A stretch of 64,000 nucleotides of DNA from Pseudomonas pseudonitroreducens (GCF_021603645.1 NZ_BQHJ01000001.1:744001-808000), one strand, 5' to 3'; positions 23,625 to 32,619 are shown, numbered from the stretch's first letter. Notes: generated by a model not told the origin, from the letters alone. A program made the numbers and translations.

Positions 23625-24920
23625 TCAGCGCCGGACGAACAGGGCGACCCCCGCGCTGCACACGCAGGCCGTGGTGACCACGATGAAGATCAGCGAAGTA
23701 TTGCCCGTGGTGTCCAGCATGCGACCGATCAGGGGTTCGGCCAGACCCGCGAAGAGGTAGGAGGAGAAGTTCATGATCCCGGTGGCGGTACCGGCGCGGC
23801 GCGCGCCGACCAGGTCCGGGCAGAGCGCCCAGAAGCTCGACGCCGGGCCGTAGACGAAGAAGCCGCAGAGGAACAGCGCGAGCAGGCCGATGCTGCTGTG
23901 CGCCGGCAGGCTCCACATCCACAGGCTGGTGAGCGCGCCGAGCACCATGTAGAGCATGATCGCGCGGTAGCGCTTGCTGCCGAACAGGCGGTCGGAGACC
24001 CAGCCGTTGCTCAGTGCGCCGACGGCCATGCCGACCGGTAGGGCGATGGTGATCCACTTCGGGTCGATGAAGCTCTGGCCCTTCTGCCAGTCGGCGCCGA
24101 GGAAGTGCACCGGCACCCAGACGATCAGCCCGTAGCGCGCCGCGTTCTGGAAGCCCAGGGACAGTGCGGCGACCAGCAGGCGCGGGTTCTTCAGCACCGC
24201 CAGGTAGCGTTGGGTGGAGCTTTCCTCTTCACCGTGGGCCGCTTCGCTGGAGCGGTCCTCGGCATTCGCCACGCCGGTGTCGGCCAGCGGCTCGAAGCCC
24301 ATGTCCTGCGGGCGTTCCCGCGCCACCAGGTAGAACACGATGCCGCCGGCGAGCATCAGCAGCACCGGCAGGCGGAAGATCCAGCGCCACTCCAGGTGCA
24401 ATACGTCGATCACCACCACCGAGGTGACGTACGACAGCACCGAGGCGCAGCCGGCGGCGAACACGTAGAAGCCGTACACCTTGCCGCGCTCGGCGGCGCT
24501 CCACCAGTTCGACAGCAGGCGGCTGCCCGGCGCCCAGCCCAGCGCCTGGAAGTAGCCGTTGATGCCCCACGGCAGGATCAGGCTGCCGAAGCCGCCGGCG
24601 AAACTGGTGACCCAGTTGGCGCCGCAGGACAGCACCGCGCCCAGGCTCATGATGCGCCGGCCGCCGAACTTGTCGGCGAGGTTGCCGTTGATGGCCTGGC
24701 CGATGGCGTACATCCAGAGCATGGCGCTGGAGGCCCAGCCGAGGGTTTCCTTGCTCAGGCCGAACTCGGCCTGGATACCGGGGATGGCAAAGCCGAAGGT
24801 CTGGCGGCCGGTATAGAAGAACAGGTAGCAGAACATCGCGGCGAGCAGCATGCGCCACTGCGCCACGCGGAAGGGCGACACGGATGACTCAAGGCCAGGC
24901 AGGGTTTGTGCACGGTTCAT
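23625..24920 (-). CDS. Organophosphate-type (OPA/MFS) transporter of the phosphonate cluster
   Basis: A 431-residue, 12-helix major facilitator. The N-terminal segment FCYLFFYTGRQTFGFAIPGI and ANLADKFGGRR-like loop GNLADKFGGRRIM place it nearest the GlpT/UhpT organophosphate:phosphate antiporters. In this family two arginines in helices 1 and 7 bind phosphate groups; one candidate is in YTGRQ. Uptake of an intact phosphonate or export of product are both possible. It is 41 bp upstream of the LysR start on the same strand. The start at 24920 begins MNRAQTLPG; the longer ORF adds only basic residues. Confidence 0.85.
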   Translation of the reverse strand: MNRAQTLPGLESSVSPFRVAQWRMLLAAMFCYLFFYTGRQTFGFAIPGIQAEFGLSKETLGWASSAMLWMYAIGQAINGNLADKFGGRRIMSLGAVLSCGANWVTSFAGGFGSLILPWGINGYFQALGWAPGSRLLSNWWSAAERGKVYGFYVFAAGCASVLSYVTSVVVIDVLHLEWRWIFRLPVLLMLAGGIVFYLVARERPQDMGFEPLADTGVANAEDRSSEAAHGEEESSTQRYLAVLKNPRLLVAALSLGFQNAARYGLIVWVPVHFLGADWQKGQSFIDPKWITIALPVGMAVGALSNGWVSDRLFGSKRYRAIMLYMVLGALTSLWMWSLPAHSSIGLLALFLCGFFVYGPASSFWALCPDLVGARRAGTATGIMNFSSYLFAGLAEPLIGRMLDTTGNTSLIFIVVTTACVCSAGVALFVRR

Positions 24921-25047
24921 GGCGGTTTTCCTTCTTGTTCGCTCGCGCCGGCGCAAGGCTCGGCGTGTCGGCACTCTTCTTCGGTGCAATAGGTTTTCGG
25001 TGCAACAGGAAAAGGCGGCAGCCAGGGCCGCCGGCTAAAGGGCGGCC

Positions 25048-26136
25048 TCAGGCGGCTTGCGAGCCGATGAAGTTGCGGCCGCGTGCGCCCTGCATGGCGA
25101 AGTCGATCATCGCTTCGGCCTCGGCGGACGTCACACCGTAATCGCCGAACTCGGTCTTGACCCCGAGGCGATGGAGGAATTCACGCAGGCGCTGCTGGGC
25201 GCCGTTGAGGTCGCTGCCGAAGACGCGCTGCAGCACGCGGTCGCGGTCGGCGTCGCGACCCCAGGCCAGGCCCAGCACCAGCGGCAGGGTGAAGGAGCAG
25301 GCGATGCCGTGGGGCAGGCCGTGGCGCAGGGTCATCTCGTAGGAGATGGAGTGGGCCAGCGCGGTCTTGGTGTTGGAAAAGGCCATGCCGGCCTTCAGCG
25401 CGGCCAGCGCCATGCGCGAGCGCAGTTCGCGGTTGCCGAGGTCCTGTTGCAGACGCGGCAGGCAGTCGAGGATGTCCTCGATGGCGGAGATGGCGAAGGT
25501 GTCGGAGATCGGGTTGGCGTTGTGGTTCCAGATCGATTCCAGCGCGTGGGACAACGCGTCCAGCCCGGTGGACACGGTGACCCCGGCGGGCACGCTGAGC
25601 ATCAGGTCCGGGTCGACCAGCGCCACCTGCGGCCAGGTGCAGTCCAGGTGCAGGGAGTATTTCTTCTGTTGCTGCGCGTCCCAGATGGTCGCCCAGGGCG
25701 TCACTTCGCTGCCGGTGCCGGCGGTGGTCGGCGCGGCGACCAGTGTCTTGTGCCGTGCCGGGACGAAAGGCTTGCCGGCGGCCAGCAGGTCGAGCAGTTC
25801 GTCGAAGCGCCCGGACCCGGTGCCGACGACCAGCGCCTTGGCGGTGTCGATGGCGCTGCCGCCGCCGAGGGCGAATACCGTGCTGCAGTCGCCCGCTTCA
25901 CGCCAGAAGCGCTCGTGCACGTTGCGCAGCCAGGCTACGTCGGGGTTGGGTTGCACGTCGTCGATGACGTAGGCGAGGCGGTCGCCCAGCAGGTGGCGGA
26001 CGCGCTCGATCAGCCCCAGTTGTGCGGCTTCGGGGAAGGTCACCAGGGCGACCTTGCCTTGGCAGAGGTCGGCGATGCGGTCCAGGCTGCCGCCGCCGAA
26101 AACGGTGGCGACCGGATTGTGGAATCGGGCAGGCAT
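25048..26136 (-). CDS. Phosphonate-associated iron-containing alcohol dehydrogenase
   Basis: A 362-residue group III iron-dependent dehydrogenase. GGGSAIDTAK (91-100) binds the dinucleotide, and Asp193, His197 (GLDALSHALE), His262 (LAHSISYEM) and His276 (HGLPHG) are the metal ligands. It fits the Fe-ADH subfamily that accompanies phosphonate catabolism genes (TIGR03405-like). Reduction of phosphonoacetaldehyde, or oxidation of a hydroxyethylphosphonate to feed PhnX, would suit the neighbourhood; direction is not known. The start at 26136 has AAGGAA seven bases upstream. Confidence 0.85.
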   Translation of the reverse strand: MPARFHNPVATVFGGGSLDRIADLCQGKVALVTFPEAAQLGLIERVRHLLGDRLAYVIDDVQPNPDVAWLRNVHERFWREAGDCSTVFALGGGSAIDTAKALVVGTGSGRFDELLDLLAAGKPFVPARHKTLVAAPTTAGTGSEVTPWATIWDAQQQKKYSLHLDCTWPQVALVDPDLMLSVPAGVTVSTGLDALSHALESIWNHNANPISDTFAISAIEDILDCLPRLQQDLGNRELRSRMALAALKAGMAFSNTKTALAHSISYEMTLRHGLPHGIACSFTLPLVLGLAWGRDADRDRVLQRVFGSDLNGAQQRLREFLHRLGVKTEFGDYGVTSAEAEAMIDFAMQGARGRNFIGSQAA

Positions 26137-26331
26137 GGGCAGTTCCTTGTTGTTGTTTGAATCTGCGGCCATGCTCGGGGCCTCGTGGTTTTCGTTCCAA
26201 TCGATTGATCGCAGGTGGGCATCGGCCTGACCGATAACGGCGGGTGCGGACATCTGGCAAAACTCCAGGCATGAGCCTGCCCGGCGCGCGCCCGGAAGGC
26301 GCACGCGGCAGGGTTAAGGAGGGAGAGTGGA

Positions 26332-27123
26332 TCAGTGCCGGCCGTTGCCCTGGATGGCGTGGCGCAGGCGGTTGGAGAGCAGGTCGGCGAGCACCACCAT
26401 GACGGTGATGACGAGGATGCAGGTGGCGGTTTCCGGGTACTTGAACAGCTTCAGGCTGCTCACCAGCTCGAAGCCCAGGCCGCCGGCGCCGACCATGCCG
26501 AGCACGGTGGCCGAGCGCAGGTTGACCTCGAAGCGATAGAGCACCACGGCGATCCAGGCGGTGATCACCTGCAACGGCCGCGCGCCGGTGGCCTGCAAGG
26601 CTTCGATGGGGCCCTGGTCGATCTCCTCGATGCTCTCGGCGAAGAACTTGCCGAGCATGCCCACGCCGTGCAGCGCCAGGGCCAGCACGCCGGGGAAGGG
26701 GCCGAGGCCGACCGCCGAGACGAACACCAGGGCGAGGATCAGCTCGTTGATGCTGCGGATGACGTTGAGCAATTGTCGCGTGCCCAGGTACAGCCAGCGG
26801 TTGCCGTGCAGGTTGCGCGCGGCGAGGAAGCCCAGCGGCACCGCCAGGACGATGCCCAGCAGCGTGCCCCAGAGGGCGATCTGCAGGGTTTCCAGCGCCG
26901 GGCGCCAGAGGCTGGGGAGGATGCTCAGGTCCGGCGGCAGCGAGCGGCTGAGGAAGTCGCCGATCTGCGGCAGGCCGCTGGCCAGTTCGCTCCAGCTCAG
27001 TTGCGCGCCCTCGGCGCTCCAGTGCAGCAGGTAGAGCACCGCCAGTACGGCGGCGCCGGTGGTCAGCCAACCGCGCTTGCTGTGTGGCGTCTCGACCATC
27101 CACTGATGGCTTCGCAGGTTCAT
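26332..27123 (-). CDS. phnE: Phosphonate ABC transporter permease
   Basis: A 263-residue inner-membrane permease with about six helices. The EAA-type loop that meets the ATPase reads EALQATGARPLQVITAWIAV, and GFLAARNLHGNRW and FVSAVGLGPFPG are typical of PhnE. It partners PhnC and PhnD for phosphonate import. It overlaps phnC by ATGA, so phnD, phnC and phnE form one coupled operon. A 195-bp gap separates it from the Fe-ADH gene downstream, where a separate promoter could lie. Confidence 0.92.
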   Translation of the reverse strand: MNLRSHQWMVETPHSKRGWLTTGAAVLAVLYLLHWSAEGAQLSWSELASGLPQIGDFLSRSLPPDLSILPSLWRPALETLQIALWGTLLGIVLAVPLGFLAARNLHGNRWLYLGTRQLLNVIRSINELILALVFVSAVGLGPFPGVLALALHGVGMLGKFFAESIEEIDQGPIEALQATGARPLQVITAWIAVVLYRFEVNLRSATVLGMVGAGGLGFELVSSLKLFKYPETATCILVITVMVVLADLLSNRLRHAIQGNGRH

Positions 27124-27920
27124 GCGCCGACTCCTGTGCCGCTGGTGTACACCGCGCGAGCCGCCGCCTGGTAGGCGGTCGCCTCGCCGCTTGGGCGTTG
27201 CTGGTAGATCCGCTGCAGCGCCGATTCATCCAGTTCCCCGGCGCTGCCGTCGAAGACCACGCAGCCGTTGGCCAGGCCGACGATGCGGTCGCCGAACTCG
27301 CGCGCCAGGTCCACCTGGTGCAGGTTGCACACTACGGTAATGCCCAGGGTGCGGGTGGCTTCGCGCAGGTAGTGCATGACCAGTTGCGCGGTCTTCGGGT
27401 CGAGGCTCGCCACCGGTTCGTCGGCGAGGATCACCTGCGGCCGCTGGGCCAGCGCTCGGGCAATGCCGACGCGCTGCATCTGCCCGCCGGACAGCGAATC
27501 GGTGCGCGCATCGGCCTTGTGTTCCAGTTCCACCCGGCGCAGGCATTCGCGGGCCAGGGCGATGTCTTCACGGCTGAACAGTTGCAGCACCGAGGCGAGA
27601 GTGCCGACGCAGCCCAGGCGCCCGGTGAGCACGTTCTTCAGCACCGACAGGCGCGGCACCACGTTGTGGTGCTGGAAGATCATCGCCACCCGGCGGCGCA
27701 GTTCACGCTGGTCGCGGGGCAGCAGCGCATCGACCCCGGCGACCTGCAGCGTGCCGCTGTCGGCCTGCGCCAGGCGGTTCATGCAGCGCAGCAGGGTGGA
27801 CTTGCCGGCGCCGGACTGACCGAGGATCACCACGAACTCGCCGGCCTCGATGCGCAGATCGATCCCGCGCAGCACCGGGTTGTCGCCGTAGCCCTTGGTC
27901 AGTTGGGCGACGCGGATCAT
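27120..27920 (-). CDS. phnC: Phosphonate ABC transporter ATP-binding protein
   Basis: A 266-residue ABC ATPase. Walker A is GQSGAGKST (34-42), the signature is LSGGQMQR, Walker B is VILADEPVASLD, and the switch His lies in VCNLHQVDLA. FQHHNVVPRLSVLKNVLTGRLG is typical of PhnC. The start at 27920 overlaps the phnD stop by ATGA. Energises uptake of phosphonates delivered by PhnD. Confidence 0.93.
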   Translation of the reverse strand: MIRVAQLTKGYGDNPVLRGIDLRIEAGEFVVILGQSGAGKSTLLRCMNRLAQADSGTLQVAGVDALLPRDQRELRRRVAMIFQHHNVVPRLSVLKNVLTGRLGCVGTLASVLQLFSREDIALARECLRRVELEHKADARTDSLSGGQMQRVGIARALAQRPQVILADEPVASLDPKTAQLVMHYLREATRTLGITVVCNLHQVDLAREFGDRIVGLANGCVVFDGSAGELDESALQRIYQQRPSGEATAYQAAARAVYTSGTGVGA

Positions 27921-28789
27921 TTCAGGCTCCGCAGGTCGAGGTCGAGCACCTTGGCGGTGTCGCGCACCACGTTGTAGGCGGCGTCGTTGGTCGGCTGGAA
28001 GCCATTGAGCAGGCCCTGGTCGCCCCACGGCACGTCCTTGATCGAGGCGAACGCGGCGACCAGCTTCTTCTGCAGTTCCGGGTCGAGGTTCTTGCGCCAG
28101 ACCATGGGCGATTCGGGAATGTCGTCGGATTTCCAGACCACCTGGAAGTCGTCCTGCTGCACCTGGCCGGCGCTGATGGCACCAGCGAGTATGCGGTCGG
28201 CCACGGCGGCGGCATCCACCTTGCGGTTCTCCACGGCGAGGATGCTGGCGTCGTGGGAGCCGGAGAAGATCACCCGCGAGAACAGCGCCTTGGGGTCATG
28301 CCCGGATTGTTCCAGGCCGGCCTTGGGGAACAGGTGGCCGGAGGCCGAGCTGGGGTCGACGAAGGCGAAGGTGTGGCCCTTGAGGTCGTCCAGGCTGCGG
28401 ATGCCGCTGTCCTTCCGGGCGATGATCAGGCTGTGGTAGGCGCTGCTGCCGGTCTTCTTGGTCACCGCCACGGCGAAGGCGTCGGCGCCGGCCACCTGGT
28501 TCGCCAGCACGTAGGAGAACGGCCCGAGGTAGGCGACGTCCAGCTTGCCGGCGCGCAGGGCTTCGATCACGCCGTTGTAGTCGGTGGCCACGAAAGGCTT
28601 CACCGGCATGCCCAGGCGTTCCTGCAACTGGTCGAGCACCAGCTGGCTGCTCTTGATCATGGCCTGGGAATCCTCGGAGGGGATCAGGCCGATGGTGAGG
28701 GCGTCCTGCGCCTGGGCGGTCGACAGCAGGGCGGAGGCGAAGGCGAGCGGCAGCACGGCGAAGCGGAACAGTCTGGTCAGCGAAGTCAT
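27917..28789 (-). CDS. phnD: Periplasmic phosphonate-binding protein
   Basis: A 290-residue binding protein with a cleavable signal peptide (LPLAFASALLSTAQA, cut before QDALTIG). The PhnD fold is recognised by IGLIPSEDSQAMIKSSQLV, DYNGVIEALRAGKLDVAYLG and FVDPSSASGHLFPK, the last providing serines and threonine-like contacts to the phosphonate group. First gene of phnDCE and divergent from the second LysR gene across a 111-bp region with strong dyads. Confidence 0.93.
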   Translation of the reverse strand: MTSLTRLFRFAVLPLAFASALLSTAQAQDALTIGLIPSEDSQAMIKSSQLVLDQLQERLGMPVKPFVATDYNGVIEALRAGKLDVAYLGPFSYVLANQVAGADAFAVAVTKKTGSSAYHSLIIARKDSGIRSLDDLKGHTFAFVDPSSASGHLFPKAGLEQSGHDPKALFSRVIFSGSHDASILAVENRKVDAAAVADRILAGAISAGQVQQDDFQVVWKSDDIPESPMVWRKNLDPELQKKLVAAFASIKDVPWGDQGLLNGFQPTNDAAYNVVRDTAKVLDLDLRSLK

Positions 28790-28831
28790 GGCGTTACCCG
28801 GAGGTTGTGTTCGGTAGCGCCAAAGCTAGGG

Positions 28832-28849
28832 CTGTCATGTGACAGTCAC
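28832..28849. promoter_or_regulatory. Candidate Pho box / palindrome in the phnD-lysR gap
   Basis: CTGTCAT-GTGA-CAGTCAC reads as two 7-bp repeats with an 11-bp period, matching the PhoB consensus at 13 of 14 repeat positions. It also contains the perfect palindrome CTGTCA-TG-TGACAG (28832-28845). The better orientation points to the LysR gene, but the phnD start is only 43 bp away on the other strand. Confidence 0.5.
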
Positions 28850-28857
28850 GCCATCAA

Positions 28858-28889
28858 ATCAATATGGGTTTGCACGCAAATCCATTGAT
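28858..28889. promoter_or_regulatory. LysR-type binding dyad before the second LysR gene
   Basis: ATCAATATGGGTTTGC faces GCAAATCCATTGAT around a two- to three-base centre. Inverted repeats of this size with a T-N11-A core are typical LysR sites. It sits just upstream of the ribosome site of the LysR gene and 70 bp from the phnD start, fitting autoregulation plus control of phnDCE. Confidence 0.55.
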
Positions 28890-28900
28890 AGGAGCTATGG

Positions 28901-29758
28901 ATGTCCACCGCCCGCCTGCGCACCTTCCTTGCCGTCGCCCGCCACGCCAGCTTCAGTGCCGGCGCCCGGGCCATCGGCCTCAGCCAGCCGACGGCGACCA
29001 CGCAGATCCAGGGCCTGGAGCGCGAATTCAACGTCGAGCTGTTCCATCGCCGTGGCCGGCGCATCGAGCTGACCGCCGTGGGTCGCGACTTGCTGCCCAT
29101 CGCCCAGCAGATGTCGATGCTCGAATCCGAGGCGACCAACCTGTTGCGCGATTCCGGCCAGCTCAATCGCGGTCAGCTGAAGGTCGGCGCGGTGGGGCCG
29201 TTTCATGTGATCGAGATGGTCGACCGCTATCGCCGCGACTATCCGCAGATCGACGTGTCGATCCGTATCGGCAACTCGGCGTCGGTGCTTGCCGACCTGG
29301 AGAACTACGTGACCGATGTCGGCGTGCTGGCCGGGCTGCATGACGACCCGGCCTTCGTCGCCGAGCTGTATGCGCGGCACCCGGTGATCCTCTTCGCCCA
29401 CGCCGAACACCCCTTTGCCCGCCACGACGCGGTGCCGCTGCAGGCGCTCCAGGGCCAGCCGCTGTTGCGCCGCGAGCAGGGCTCGACCACCCGCGTGGCC
29501 CTGGAGCGGGTGCTGGAAGCGGCGGATGTCACCCCGCGCATCGCCATGGAGATCGGCAGCCGCGAGGCGCTGCGCGAGGCGGTGATCCGTGGCATCGGCA
29601 TCGGCGTGGTGTCCGAGGCGGAGTACATCGCCGATCCACGCCTGAAGGCCATCCGCATCATCGGCGACCCGGCGTTCACCGAGACCTACCTGTACTACCT
29701 GGCTGAGCGTCGCAGCAGCCAGGTGATCGCCTCCTTCCTGCGCACACTCGCGCGATAG
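28901..29758 (+). CDS. LysR regulator of the phosphonate cluster (second, divergent)
   Basis: A 285-residue LysR-type regulator (helix-turn-helix TFLAVARHASFSAGARAIGL then SQPTATTQIQGLEREF). It is related to the LysR at 22723-23583: both share QPT....QVQGLE-like recognition helices, FHRRGRRIELT and an ending of the [11 protein letters not shown] / FTETYLYYLAE type. Divergence from phnDCE and the dyads between them make phnD the likely target. GGAG lies six bases before the start. Confidence 0.88.
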   Translation: MSTARLRTFLAVARHASFSAGARAIGLSQPTATTQIQGLEREFNVELFHRRGRRIELTAVGRDLLPIAQQMSMLESEATNLLRDSGQLNRGQLKVGAVGPFHVIEMVDRYRRDYPQIDVSIRIGNSASVLADLENYVTDVGVLAGLHDDPAFVAELYARHPVILFAHAEHPFARHDAVPLQALQGQPLLRREQGSTTRVALERVLEAADVTPRIAMEIGSREALREAVIRGIGIGVVSEAEYIADPRLKAIRIIGDPAFTETYLYYLAERRSSQVIASFLRTLAR

Positions 29759-29844
29759 CACAGCCGTCGGGGTGGGCGTAAGGCTTGTCTTGCGGGTCGG
29801 GGGGCGGGTTATCCTGCGGCCCCCGTCGCCGTCACGAGACTGTC

Positions 29845-30975
29845 ATGTCGTCCGCTGCCGAGCAGGCGCCACTGCGCCGCGCCGATCGAGATTCGCGCAA
29901 CTCCGCCCAGGTGCTCGGCCTGTGCCTGCCCGCCGACGTGCTGCTCTACCTGCTGCTGCCGATGTACGCGGCGGACTTCGGCGTGACCCTGGTGGAAGCG
30001 GGCATCCTGCTGGCGGCCAACCGCCTGGTACGCATCGTCGGTTATGGCTGGGTGGTGCGCTTCTACGCGCGCCATGGTGACCGCGCCGCCTGCAGCCTCG
30101 CAGCGTTCGCCACGGCGTTCTGCGCGCTGGCCTCGGCAACGCTCTCCGGGTTTGCCGTACTGCTGGTGTTTCGCCTGGTCTGGGGCCTGTGTTTCGCCAC
30201 CTTCAACCTCAGCACCCAGACCCTCGCCACCGCTGAAGCGCAAGGCGCCGCGCGGCGCGCCGGCCGCTCGCGGGCGACCTTGTCCATCGGGCCGATGCTG
30301 GCCCTGCCGCTGGGGGCGGTGATGGCCCAGGCCTTCGGGCCGCGCAGCGTGTTCTTCGTACTCTGCGTGGCCGCCCTGTGCGGCCTCTGGCGCGCTCGTG
30401 CGCTGCCGGCCACGGGGCACGAGATTCCCGTCAGCAGCGGTCGCCGTCTGCGCCTGCCGGACAGCATCGCCACCTGGTCGTTCATCGAAGGCGTGACCCT
30501 GGACGGCCTGTTCATCTTCGGCCTGTCGCTCTACGCGCAGACCCATCTGGGCGGCACCGGCGTACTGGTGGCGGGCATCCTGATGGCGGTGCGTTATCTC
30601 AGCGAGATGCTCTTCAGCCCCTTCGGCGGGCGCCTGGCGGACCGCTTCGGCGCGCTGCGCATGCTGGTGATCCTGTCGCTGGCCACCTCGCTGGCGCTGC
30701 TGATGTTCGGCAGCTACTGGCTGTTCGTCGGCGCCTTCTTCGTGCTGGTGTTGCGCGCGTTGCAACTGCCGCTGGTGGTCACGCTGGTCGCCAGCCGCAA
30801 TCCGCAGGCACGCATCCAGGCGCTGGCCGGCAATGCGGTCTGGCGCGACATCGGCGCCGGGCTCGGACCGATCCTTGCCGGCGTGCTGCTGCCGCAGGTG
30901 CCGGCGATCTGGGCCTACGCCGGCGCGGCGCTGATACTGGCACTCAGTGCGCTGGGGTGTGCCTGGCGGCGTTGA
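29845..30975 (+). CDS. Major facilitator superfamily transporter
   Basis: A 376-residue MFS protein with about 11-12 helices. The loop motif GGRLADRFGALRM is between the halves and the first half has FRLVWGLCFATFNLSTQ. Substrate unknown; the type resembles drug or sugar efflux carriers. Start at 29845 (MSSAAEQAPL) is chosen over an in-frame upstream extension lacking a ribosome site. It stands alone between the LysR gene and a fatty acid hydroxylase gene on the same strand. Confidence 0.8.
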   Translation: MSSAAEQAPLRRADRDSRNSAQVLGLCLPADVLLYLLLPMYAADFGVTLVEAGILLAANRLVRIVGYGWVVRFYARHGDRAACSLAAFATAFCALASATLSGFAVLLVFRLVWGLCFATFNLSTQTLATAEAQGAARRAGRSRATLSIGPMLALPLGAVMAQAFGPRSVFFVLCVAALCGLWRARALPATGHEIPVSSGRRLRLPDSIATWSFIEGVTLDGLFIFGLSLYAQTHLGGTGVLVAGILMAVRYLSEMLFSPFGGRLADRFGALRMLVILSLATSLALLMFGSYWLFVGAFFVLVLRALQLPLVVTLVASRNPQARIQALAGNAVWRDIGAGLGPILAGVLLPQVPAIWAYAGAALILALSALGCAWRR

Positions 30976-31059
30976 TCCGGCGAGATGCGCGGATTGTTCA
31001 AGCGCCGGTGACGCAGCAACGGGAACACTGGCGACTCCCACCTGCACCGGAGTTGCCCC

Positions 31060-31947
31060 ATGCGACACCTCTACGCCCCCGCGTTGTTCTTCGGCTTCAT
31101 CGGCCTGGCCCTGTACCTGGTCGGTGAAGGCGTATCGCTGCTCTGCCTGCCGGCGCTGTTGCCGCTGGCGATCCTGCTGGCCTTTCTTGCCGAGCGGTTC
31201 TGGCCGTATCGAGCGGGCTGGAACGAGAGTCACGGCGATGGCGCCCGCGACCTGGCCCACGCGCTGGTCAACGAGACGCTGAACGCCCTGGGCATTGCAG
31301 CGATTCCATTGCTGGCCCTGTGGCTGCCGCACGTCGAACTGTGGCCGACGGATTGGCCGCTGGCGCTGCAACTGCTGGTGGCGCTGCTGATCGCCGATCT
31401 CGGCATCACTCTGGTGCACTACGCCAGCCACCGTTCCGCACTGCTCTGGCGTCTGCACGCGGTGCACCACAGCGTGACGCGCATGTACGGCTTCAACGGC
31501 CTGATGAAGCACCCGCTGCACCAGATGCTCGAAGCCCTGGGCGGCACGCTGCCGCTGCTGTTGCTGGGTATTCCCGTGGAGGTTGCGGCGCTGCTGGCGT
31601 TCGCCATCGCGATCCAGTTGCTGCTGCAGCACAGCAACGTGGATATGCGCATCGGCGCGCTGCGCCATGTGTTCGCCTGGGCGCCGCTGCACCGCCTGCA
31701 TCACCTGAAGTACGGCACCACGGGGGATGTGAACTTCGCGCTGTTCTTCAGCTTCTGGGATCGCCTGCTGGGCACCGCGCTGTACCTGCCGGACTATGAA
31801 CTGGCGGAGGATGACCTGGGCATCGGTGATCGGCCCGATTACCCGGCCGCCTACCTGGAGCAGATCGCCGAGCCGTTTCGCCGCTCCGATGCAGCGCATC
31901 CACCGGCACCATTGCCGGCAGAGCTGCGCCGCGCGCTAGTCGATTAG
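31060..31947 (+). CDS. Fatty acid hydroxylase / sterol desaturase family membrane protein (second)
   Basis: A 295-residue membrane di-iron protein with four N-terminal helices. Histidine boxes are HYASH (in LVHYASHRSALLW), HAVHH and HRLHH. Its C-terminus (LLGTALYLPDYELAEDDLGI) is typical of bacterial sterol-desaturase-like proteins. It is distinct from the member at 2686-3543. Substrate unknown. It converges with the AraC gene, and their 3' ends overlap by 12 bp. Confidence 0.85.
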   Translation: MRHLYAPALFFGFIGLALYLVGEGVSLLCLPALLPLAILLAFLAERFWPYRAGWNESHGDGARDLAHALVNETLNALGIAAIPLLALWLPHVELWPTDWPLALQLLVALLIADLGITLVHYASHRSALLWRLHAVHHSVTRMYGFNGLMKHPLHQMLEALGGTLPLLLLGIPVEVAALLAFAIAIQLLLQHSNVDMRIGALRHVFAWAPLHRLHHLKYGTTGDVNFALFFSFWDRLLGTALYLPDYELAEDDLGIGDRPDYPAAYLEQIAEPFRRSDAAHPPAPLPAELRRALVD

Positions 31948-32619
31948 CCGCAGCTTCAGCTGGCGCAGCGTCAGGTCGGCGCGAATGCCGAACTGGCTGC
32001 GCACGCTGCGCGAGAAGTGCGCGGAATCGGCGAAGCCGGCGGCGATGGCAGCGCTGGTCAGGCTGTCGCCGGCCATCGCGAGGCGCAGTGCCTGGCGCAG
32101 CCGCTGCCAGAGCACCAGGCGGCGTACCGACAGCCCCAGTGTGCCGCTGAACAGCCGCTCCAGTTGGCTCAGCGAGAGCGCGGCTGTCTCGGCCAGTTCC
32201 TGGGCGGGCAGGGCGCCGTCATCCAGCGCGCGGATGCGTTGCAGGGCTCTATCCAGGCGCGGGTCGAGCTCGCGGCGCGGCAGCTCGCGCAGGCATTGCG
32301 CGAGGGCCGGCAGGTTCGGCCCGGTGTTGAGGCACAGCTGCTGCAGGTCAGCCAGCTCGAACGCCAGCGGCTCGGCGAACAGGGTGACGGCGCGCTGGTC
32401 GCCGTCGAGGATCGCGTGGCGCTGGTTGGAGGCGATCACCAGCAGCGAGGCCTGCTGTGGCTGGTCGTCGAGCAGCGCCTTCACCTCACCCTCGCAAGCC
32501 ATCAGCAATTGATGCGCGTAGTGGGCGTGGGCGCGTGCGTGCCCGGTGGTGCCGGCGACGAGGCAGAAGTCTGCGCTGAGCCACAGTTCGCCCTGCCAGG
32601 CCCGTTCAGTCGGCTGCAT
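31936..32619 (-). CDS. AraC-family transcriptional regulator
   Basis: A 227-residue regulator. A cupin-like N-terminal part (HAHYAHQLLMACEGEVKALL) is followed by the two-HTH AraC domain (ELAETAALSLSQLERLFSGT and LTSAAIAAGFADSAHFSRSV). The C-terminus FGIRADLTLRQL replaces the usual GxSPxxYR. It overlaps the upstream GNAT gene by 14 bp on the same strand, so both may be one operon. Target unknown. Confidence 0.85.
   Translation of the reverse strand: MQPTERAWQGELWLSADFCLVAGTTGHARAHAHYAHQLLMACEGEVKALLDDQPQQASLLVIASNQRHAILDGDQRAVTLFAEPLAFELADLQQLCLNTGPNLPALAQCLRELPRRELDPRLDRALQRIRALDDGALPAQELAETAALSLSQLERLFSGTLGLSVRRLVLWQRLRQALRLAMAGDSLTSAAIAAGFADSAHFSRSVRSQFGIRADLTLRQLKLRLID

Noticed and set aside
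24105-24887. Long plus-strand frames opposite the transporter and LysR genes
   Set aside because: Antisense shadows: their translations have His/Gln/Ala-rich composition and no motif, while the minus-strand genes show full family signatures.
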